A stretch of 29,509 nt of DNA from Sulfitobacter sp. (GTDB lineage: Bacteria > Pseudomonadota > Alphaproteobacteria > Rhodobacterales > Rhodobacteraceae): assembly GCA_024636395.1 (NCBI GenBank), contig JAGXHD010000010.1, forward strand, positions 1 to 29,509, in the 5' to 3' direction. Of the stretch, positions 24,545 through 29,509 are shown piece after piece. Position numbers and translations under genes: made by a program. The notes below the pieces were generated by a model, which did not search any database, was not told where the DNA came from, and saw nothing but the letters and a program-made list of their open reading frames with translations. How positions within the stretch are numbered: position 1 is the stretch's first letter; every line of letters begins with the position of its first letter.

Positions 24545-24570
24545 AGCTTTTGATGCTGAAATTACTTTAA

Positions 24571-25479
24571 TCAATTCGATTGGGACAGGCGCGCCGCCAC
24601 GATGGACGTGTAGGCATCGTGGGTGATGGGATCAAAGCCACTGACCTCGCCGCCCGCGATGGCCTCCGCGCACGCGGGATCGGTTTCACCGAGATTATCG
24701 ATGATATCAGTCACTGTCGTGCGCACATCGTCGGGCAGAGCGTTGCGCAAAACCACAGGCTCGCCGGGAATGAGCTTGGAGCGCCAGATTTCAACAAGAT
24801 CGTTCATATCGACCAGACCCGCATCGACGGCCTTGCGAAGCGCGCCGAAGTTGTAGCCGTCTTCCCAGTTACCCTGACCGTCGGCCCAGGTGACGCCGGC
24901 ATCCACATCGCCATTGTTGACTGCGACGATGGTCTGCTCATGGCCACCCGTGAATTTTACTTCGCCGAAGTAGTCGCCGTTGTCCATCGTCGCCCCGGTC
25001 GTCTGCGGGATCTCGATCGCGGGGATCAGATAACCGGATGTGGAGTTCGGATCACCAAAGCCGAAAACCTTGTCTTTGAGGCCCTCCAGCGAGGTGACAC
25101 CGCTGTCGATGCGTGCAAAACCGATAGAGTAATAGCCAGTTGAGCCATCGGAATTGACCTTCACCAAAATCGGCGAAACCGCATCCTTATCGGCGATATA
25201 AACCGCGGCATACGAAGATGGCCCCATCAGCGACAGATCGATCGAGCCGCCCAGCAGACCCTGGATCACGCCGTTGTAATCGGCGGGGGCGAAGATCTTG
25301 GTGGGAACGCCGAGTGCTTCCTCGATTGTGCTGCGCAGACATTCGTTGCTGTTCATGCGGTCTTGTGCGTTCTCGCCGCCCAGGATCCCGATGCGGAATT
25401 CCGTGATGGCAGTGTCTTGCGCAAATGCTGCGCCAGAGATTGCAGTGCTCATGAGCGCGAGTGCGATGATCTTTTTCAT
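24571..25479 (-). CDS. phnD: Phosphonate ABC transporter substrate-binding protein
   Basis: This 302-residue periplasmic protein has a signal peptide ending in AISGAAFA (cleavage after about residue 20). The PhnD core includes FRIGILGGENAQDRM and the ligand-pocket region LLGGSIDLSLMGPSSYAAVY, where hydroxyl residues bind the phosphonate oxygens. It delivers phosphonates to PhnE1/E2. It lies between phnC and the permeases on one transcript; spacing to phnC is 56 bp. Confidence 0.95.
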   Translation of the reverse strand: MKKIIALALMSTAISGAAFAQDTAITEFRIGILGGENAQDRMNSNECLRSTIEEALGVPTKIFAPADYNGVIQGLLGGSIDLSLMGPSSYAAVYIADKDAVSPILVKVNSDGSTGYYSIGFARIDSGVTSLEGLKDKVFGFGDPNSTSGYLIPAIEIPQTTGATMDNGDYFGEVKFTGGHEQTIVAVNNGDVDAGVTWADGQGNWEDGYNFGALRKAVDAGLVDMNDLVEIWRSKLIPGEPVVLRNALPDDVRTTVTDIIDNLGETDPACAEAIAGGEVSGFDPITHDAYTSIVAARLSQSN

Positions 25480-25535
25480 CTGTGGTCTCTCTTCTGTTTT
25501 GCACCCCGTTGTGGCGTGCAGGGTAAAATCAGGGG

Positions 25536-26354
25536 TTATTGCGCGGCAATCCGGGCCAGCTTTTCCAGCCTCGGGTCGCGTGCTTCGATTTGGGTCGATG
25601 TGGTCGCTTCGGAGAAGCTGTCATCGGCGCCGTAAATGTCCCGCGCGGTTTGCGTGGTCAGTTCTTCGGGTGTGCCATCGAACACGATGGCTCCGTCGCG
25701 CATCCCGATCACGCGGTCACAGTAGCGCCGCGCGGTATCGAGGGTGTGCAGGTTCGCGATGACCATCCGGCCATCCTGCTCGTGGATATCGCGCAGCGAT
25801 TGCATCACCACCTGCGCATTCATCGGGTCCAGCGAGGCGATAGGCTCATCCGCCAGAATGATTTTGGGGTCCTGCATCAGGGCACTGGCAATCGCCACCC
25901 GCTGCTGCTGCCCGCCAGAGAGCGCCTCTGCCCGCTTGGGTGCGTGCTGTGCGATGCCGAGGCGCTCCAGAATATCAATGGCGCGGTGGATGTCCTCATC
26001 GGGGTATAGGTTGAACATCGTAGAAAACGTCGAGCAGCGGTTGAGTGTGCCGTGCAACACGTTGGACACGACATCCATGCGGGGCACCAGATTGAACTGC
26101 TGGAAGATCATTGCACATTGTGATTGCCAGGCGCGCTTTGCCGCACCGCGCAGATGCGTGATATCATTGCCCTGAAAGGTGATCGCGCCGGAGGACGTAT
26201 CGGTGAGGCGGTTCAGCATTCGCAGCAGCGTTGATTTGCCCGCGCCCGACCGGCCGATAATCCCGATCATCATCGGTTTGTCGATCACAAAGCTTGCAGC
26301 CTGCACCGCTGTGTTTTCGCCGTATGACTTCGTGACGTTATCGAGTTTCAGCAT
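25536..26354 (-). CDS. phnC: Phosphonate ABC transporter ATP-binding protein
   Basis: This 272-residue ATPase has Walker A GRSGAGKST, Q-loop FQQFNLVPRMDV, signature LSGGQQQRVAIA and Walker B IILADEPIASLD. These arrangements are characteristic of PhnC. It powers uptake through PhnE1/E2. It is the first gene of the transport operon, starting at 26354 after an AGGGGG ribosome-binding site. A candidate Pho box lies about 65 bp upstream. Confidence 0.95.
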   Translation of the reverse strand: MLKLDNVTKSYGENTAVQAASFVIDKPMMIGIIGRSGAGKSTLLRMLNRLTDTSSGAITFQGNDITHLRGAAKRAWQSQCAMIFQQFNLVPRMDVVSNVLHGTLNRCSTFSTMFNLYPDEDIHRAIDILERLGIAQHAPKRAEALSGGQQQRVAIASALMQDPKIILADEPIASLDPMNAQVVMQSLRDIHEQDGRMVIANLHTLDTARRYCDRVIGMRDGAIVFDGTPEELTTQTARDIYGADDSFSEATTSTQIEARDPRLEKLARIAAQ

Positions 26355-26417
26355 GATCTAGCCCCCTAAGTTGCTGCGAGGCATAGACAGGGTTTGAAAC
26401 GCCTTTGTGTCGGTTTT

Positions 26418-26435
26418 GATAAAGTTTTGTAACAG
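26418..26435 (-). promoter_or_regulatory. Candidate Pho box upstream of phnC
   Basis: On the - strand CTGTTAC-AAAA-CTTTATC resembles the PhoB tandem repeat of two CTGTCAT/CTGTAAC-type units with a 4-base spacer; each half matches at about 5 of 7 positions. Its place ahead of phnC fits phosphate-starvation control. The match is imperfect and no good -10 was found at the right distance. Confidence 0.4.
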
Positions 26436-26614
26436 CGCAGTCCGCGCAATTCATAGATGCCGCACTCGGAGATCCGGCTGTTCCTGCTCCACGACTGTCT
26501 TGTCTCTTCTTGCACGCGGGGACCCGAGCTGGCCCATCAGGACGTTGCGCTGTCTCATCTTGTCGCACTCAGGAGCTGTCACCGGATATTGCCCAAAAAT
26601 ACTCCTCGAGCCTC

Positions 26615-26643
26615 TTGGCCCCGAATAAAATCCGAACTAGAGA
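26615..26643 (+). promoter_or_regulatory. Possible promoter of the que operon
   Basis: TTGGCC (26615-26620) and TAGAGA (26638-26643) are 17 bases apart. The -10 is weak, but the predicted start near 26650 coincides with the first base of the riboswitch stem, as expected for a compact 5' leader. Confidence 0.4.
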
Positions 26644-26649
26644 GCACAC

Positions 26650-26684
26650 TCCGGTCGCAGCCTACCCGGATAACAAAACAAGGG
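26650..26684 (+). promoter_or_regulatory. preQ1-I riboswitch controlling queC
   Basis: The P1 stem TCCGG (26650-26654) pairs with CCGGA (26666-26670). The loop begins TCGCAG, and CCT (26661-26663) can pair with AGG (26681-26683) to close the H-type pseudoknot. The linker is the A-rich TAACAAAACA (26671-26680). This matches the preQ1-I class, including the AACAAAACAAGG tail of the well-studied Thermoanaerobacter example. The AAGGG that pairs in the pseudoknot is also the queC Shine-Dalgarno, 7 bases before the ATG. preQ1 binding should therefore block translation of queC. Confidence 0.93.
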
Positions 26685-26691
26685 TTTTAAC

Positions 26692-27393
26692 ATGAAGACG
26701 ATCGTCATCTGCTCCGGCGGGCTCGATTCTGTTTCACTCGCGCATATCGTTGCGAATGAACGGCAGCTGACCCGCCTCGTATCTTTCGATTACGGGCAAC
26801 GCCACCGCAAGGAGCTGGACTATGCAGCTCTCTGTGCCGCGCATTTGAACGTGCCACACGATATCATCGATCTTCGCGGCATCGGCGCCGCCCTGACCGG
26901 ATCGGCCCTGACCGATGATATAGACGTGCCCGACGGGCATTACGCCGAAGAAAGCATGCGCATCACGGTCGTTCCGAACCGGAACGCGATCATGCTTGCG
27001 GTGGCGTTCGGCGTTGCCGCCGCTAATGGGGATCAGGCGGTCGCGACTGCGGTGCATGGCGGCGATCATTTCATCTATCCCGATTGCCGCCCGGCCTTTA
27101 CCGAAGCGTTCGAAGCCATGCAGAAGGCCGCACTCGACGGTTACGCGGAAGTCTCGCTCTACACGCCCTTTGTCCACCGGACCAAAGCCTGCATCGTCAC
27201 CGAAGGCGCGCGCTATAATACGCCATTTGCCCAGACGTGGTCTTGCTACAAGGGCGGGACAGATCATTGCGGGCGCTGTGGAACCTGCGTGGAGCGCCGC
27301 GAAGCCTTTCACTTGGCCGACATAACGGACCCGACAACCTACGCTGACCCAGAGTATTGGGTCGAGGCGATTGCACGAAAGGAGCTCGGCTGA
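26692..27393 (+). CDS. queC: 7-cyano-7-deazaguanine (preQ0) synthase
   Basis: This 233-residue enzyme has the PP-loop SGGLDSVSLA at the N-terminus for ATP binding, and a C-terminal four-Cys zinc site within SCYKGGTDHCGRCGTC. It converts 7-carboxy-7-deazaguanine to preQ0 with ATP and ammonia. It is the first gene of queCDEF, under the riboswitch; its TGA overlaps the queD ATG (TGATG), so blocking queC translation should also reduce the genes behind it. Confidence 0.96.
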   Translation: MKTIVICSGGLDSVSLAHIVANERQLTRLVSFDYGQRHRKELDYAALCAAHLNVPHDIIDLRGIGAALTGSALTDDIDVPDGHYAEESMRITVVPNRNAIMLAVAFGVAAANGDQAVATAVHGGDHFIYPDCRPAFTEAFEAMQKAALDGYAEVSLYTPFVHRTKACIVTEGARYNTPFAQTWSCYKGGTDHCGRCGTCVERREAFHLADITDPTTYADPEYWVEAIARKELG

Positions 27394-27746
27394 TGTACCG
27401 GATCACCAAGGAATTCCACTTTTCCGCCTCCCACCAACTGTCGCATCTGCCCGAAGATCACCAATGCGCAAGGCTGCACGGCCACAACTATATCGTGATC
27501 GTCGAGCTGGAGGCCGATCACCTCAACGCTGATGGCTTCGTGCGGGACTACGGAGAGTTAAAACCGCTCAAGACCTACATCGACGAGAGCTTCGACCATC
27601 GGCATCTGAACGATGTAATGGATGAGGCGTCCACGGGCGAGAATCTGGCCCGTCATTTCTATGAGTGGTGCGCCGCGCGCTGGCCGGAAACGAGCGCCGT
27701 CAGGGTCAGCGAGACGCCAAAGACATGGGCGCACTACCGGCCATGA
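27393..27746 (+). CDS. queD: 6-carboxy-5,6,7,8-tetrahydropterin synthase
   Basis: This 117-residue protein of the 6-pyruvoyl-tetrahydropterin synthase fold has zinc-binding His in FHFSASHQL and in RLHGHNY, with the catalytic Cys of DHQCARLHGH, and the motif SFDHRHLND. It makes carboxytetrahydropterin from dihydroneopterin triphosphate. The ATG at 27393 overlaps the queC stop and follows GGAG; the longer open frame from 27357 lies inside queC and is not used. Confidence 0.95.
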   Translation: MYRITKEFHFSASHQLSHLPEDHQCARLHGHNYIVIVELEADHLNADGFVRDYGELKPLKTYIDESFDHRHLNDVMDEASTGENLARHFYEWCAARWPETSAVRVSETPKTWAHYRP

Positions 27747-28453
27747 GTACATTGCGCATCGCAGAAATCTTCGGCCCGACCATCCAGGGCGAGGGTGCGT
27801 TGATCGGCGAGCCCACAGTCTTCGTGCGCACGGGCGGCTGTGACTATCGCTGCGCATGGTGTGATAGCCTTCACGCGGTCGATACGGCCTTTCGCGACAC
27901 CTGGGCCGCGATGGATACGCATGCAGTCTGGAGCGAAGTGCAGCGTCTCTCCAAAGGGAGCCCGCTCACCGTGTCTTTGTCCGGCGGGAACCCTGCGATC
28001 CAGGATTTCACCAAGCTGATCACGCTCGGTCATGCGCAAGGTTACCGCTTCGCCTGCGAAACCCAAGGATCCATTGCAAGACCATGGTTTGGCGCACTGG
28101 ATACTCTGGTACTCAGCCCCAAGCCCCCCTCAAGCGGGGAAACTGTGGATTGGGATGCCTTCGAGGGCTGCGTGAAAGCCGGGAGCACTGCGGGCAGCAC
28201 TGTGATGAAAATCGTGATCTTCGACGACACCGATTACGCATGGGCGCGTGAGGCGGCCGGGAGATTTCCGGATTTGCCCCTCTATCTACAACCCGGCAAT
28301 TCCGAAGTCGCACCAGATATACCCGTCGATCCTCAGCGTTTGGCGGACAAGCTCCTCTGGCTGGTCGATAAAACAATAGCCGACAGCTGGTTTGCGCCGC
28401 GGATCCTGCCGCAGCTGCACATCTTGCTGTGGGGAAACAAACGCGGGGTGTGA
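27743..28453 (+). CDS. queE: 7-carboxy-7-deazaguanine synthase (radical SAM)
   Basis: This 236-residue radical SAM protein has the cluster motif CDYRCAWC (CX3CX2C), preceded by the QueE signature IFGPTIQGEGALIGEPTVFV and followed by LSGGNPAIQ. It rearranges carboxytetrahydropterin to 7-carboxy-7-deazaguanine. The ATG at 27743 gives an ATGA overlap with queD and places the conserved N-terminus correctly; earlier in-frame starts lie within queD. Confidence 0.95.
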   Translation: MSTLRIAEIFGPTIQGEGALIGEPTVFVRTGGCDYRCAWCDSLHAVDTAFRDTWAAMDTHAVWSEVQRLSKGSPLTVSLSGGNPAIQDFTKLITLGHAQGYRFACETQGSIARPWFGALDTLVLSPKPPSSGETVDWDAFEGCVKAGSTAGSTVMKIVIFDDTDYAWAREAAGRFPDLPLYLQPGNSEVAPDIPVDPQRLADKLLWLVDKTIADSWFAPRILPQLHILLWGNKRGV

Positions 28454-28480
28454 CCCCTTTTTGGATTTTAGGAGACCCTA

Positions 28481-28942
28481 ATGGAAACGATCTACAGCGA
28501 CCTTAAACAGCTGGGCGGCCAAACTGATCTGCCGTCCTCCCCCGAAGCGGCGACGCTCGAGCGTGTCTCGAACCCGCAATCCGATGTGAACTTCTGTGTG
28601 CGCTTCACAGCGCCAGAATTTACCTCGCTGTGCCCTATGACGGGGCAGCCCGATTTTGCCCATCTGGTGATTGATTATGTGCCAGGCGCATATCTGGTCG
28701 AGTCCAAATCGCTCAAGCTTTATCTGGGTGCGTTTCGCAACCACGGCGCGTTTCATGAAGATTGTACCATCTCAATCGCCCGGCGGCTCGTCGATTTTCT
28801 GGACCCGCAATGGTTGCGGATCGGGGGCTACTGGTATCCGCGCGGTGGCATCCCGATTGACGTTTTCTGGCAGACCGGGGAGATGCCGAAGGGCGTCTGG
28901 ATCCCCGATCAAGGCGTCCCGCCCTATCGCGGTAGAGGCTGA
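28481..28942 (+). CDS. queF: NADPH-dependent 7-cyano-7-deazaguanine reductase
   Basis: This 153-residue T-fold enzyme of the short QueF type has the catalytic Cys in EFTSLCPMTGQPDFAHL and the substrate/NADPH motif ESKSLKLYLGAFRNHGAFHE. It reduces preQ0 to preQ1, the ligand sensed by the riboswitch at the head of the operon, closing a feedback loop. AGGAG precedes the ATG, 27 bp after queE. A hairpin follows its stop. Confidence 0.96.
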   Translation: METIYSDLKQLGGQTDLPSSPEAATLERVSNPQSDVNFCVRFTAPEFTSLCPMTGQPDFAHLVIDYVPGAYLVESKSLKLYLGAFRNHGAFHEDCTISIARRLVDFLDPQWLRIGGYWYPRGGIPIDVFWQTGEMPKGVWIPDQGVPPYRGRG

Positions 28943-28949
28943 GGCTGAG

Positions 28950-28970
28950 GGCAGGCATCGCAAGCCTGCC
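28950..28970 (+). terminator. Hairpin after queF
   Basis: GGCAGGC and GCCTGCC form a 7-bp stem (extendable by a G-U pair) with a 7-base loop, starting 8 bp after the queF stop. It is followed by TTCGCG rather than a T-run, so it is a probable but not classical terminator. Confidence 0.5.
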
Positions 28971-29509
28971 TTCGCGCAACCTGCCGTATTGGCCTGCATC
29001 GCAGCGTCCACTAAAGGGCGACTGTGCTCCAGCCATTCTGCAACTTTTTTTACACAAGAACACCCGCTTCAAGCCCTGGTCGACCCCCGCATAGCGTTTG
29101 GATCTTCCGCTTGACGGAATTTCAAAGATTGACGCGTCTCAACAGTAATCTGAGGGCAGCGCTTTACCCGACGCCAGCGATGCCTCCCCATGCGTCCCTT
29201 CCAAAATATGATCAAAGAAATCTTTGTGTTGGTGCAAACTATTATTGGTGGTCTGGAAAATTATGAACGAGGATATGTCCCTGCATCTCGTGCAATCAAA
29301 GATATTCGAACACTTAAAATGCGAGCACGCACTCTTCCCACACAAGAAACTCTACCAGTTTTCATATCGGCAGAGTTGCTGCCTGGTAAGTCATACTGGC
29401 ATGGACATCGTCCTTTGGACTGACATTCAAACGGTTCGCACCAAGGGCACCGTATGGCTTCGCCACCTTTTTTGCATTTTGTACTTTTTTTAGTCACTTA
29501 TCAAAGCAC
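28971..29509. other. Lower-GC stretch without a supportable gene
   Basis: From about 29100 the GC content falls clearly below that of the rest of the window. Short overlapping frames exist on both strands. The most protein-like is 29190-29423 (+), 77 residues containing KEIFVLVQTIIGGLENYERG, but it has no recognised family and no clear start signal. No tRNA, repeat or transposase remnant was seen here. Confidence 0.4.

Noticed and set aside
1..29509. CRISPR arrays, insertion sequences, prophage or integron features
   Set aside because: No regularly spaced repeats, transposase or integrase motifs, or tRNA-linked direct repeats were seen on either strand.

Overview
The window looks like chromosomal DNA of an alphaproteobacterium, most likely a marine Rhodobacteraceae (Roseobacter-type) bacterium. 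The evidence is the high GC content, the dense ATGA/TGATG-coupled operons, and protein sequences and gene orders typical of that group. No rRNA, tRNA, transposase, integrase or CRISPR array was seen. The taxonomic call is inference from protein flavour and gene order, not from a marker gene.

Positions 1-6044 hold a small amide/organic-acid catabolism neighbourhood. On the + strand are the 3' part of a Gfo/Idh/MocA oxidoreductase, an acetamidase/formamidase, and a gamma-glutamyltransferase-like amidohydrolase broken by one frameshift. Facing them on the - strand is a two-gene operon of an oxalyl-CoA-synthetase-like AMP-forming ligase and a ketopantoate-reductase-like enzyme. Positions 6045-6653 carry no convincing gene and become AT-rich. 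Positions 6654-10612 hold dabB-dabA, a two-component inorganic-carbon accumulation system. Positions 10647-12843 hold a TagE-like glycosyltransferase and an unrecognised reading frame.

Positions 13070-26435 are a nearly complete phosphonate utilisation region. From right to left on the - strand, phnC-phnD-phnE1-phnE2 (uptake) are followed by a hexapeptide-repeat transferase. Then phnF, a GntR/HutC-type repressor, lies on the + strand, divergent from phnG-H-I-J-K-L-N (the C-P lyase core). A perfect 16-bp palindrome sits between phnF and phnG, just downstream of a near-consensus sigma-70 promoter for phnG. Beyond phnN, a 2H-phosphoesterase-like gene (DUF1045) lies on the + strand, divergent from phnM-phnX. 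phnL carries a one-base frameshift. phnX (phosphonoacetaldehyde hydrolase) is present, but its usual partner phnW is not in the window.

Positions 26615-28942 are a queC-queD-queE-queF operon for preQ1, the queuosine precursor. It is preceded by a compact preQ1-I riboswitch that contains the queC ribosome-binding site. The rest, to 29509, is a lower-GC stretch with no gene that can be supported.

Two otherwise intact, conserved genes (the GGT-like gene and phnL) are each interrupted by the apparent loss of one G from a G-run as read on the + strand. This pattern makes sequencing or assembly indels a serious alternative to real pseudogenes.
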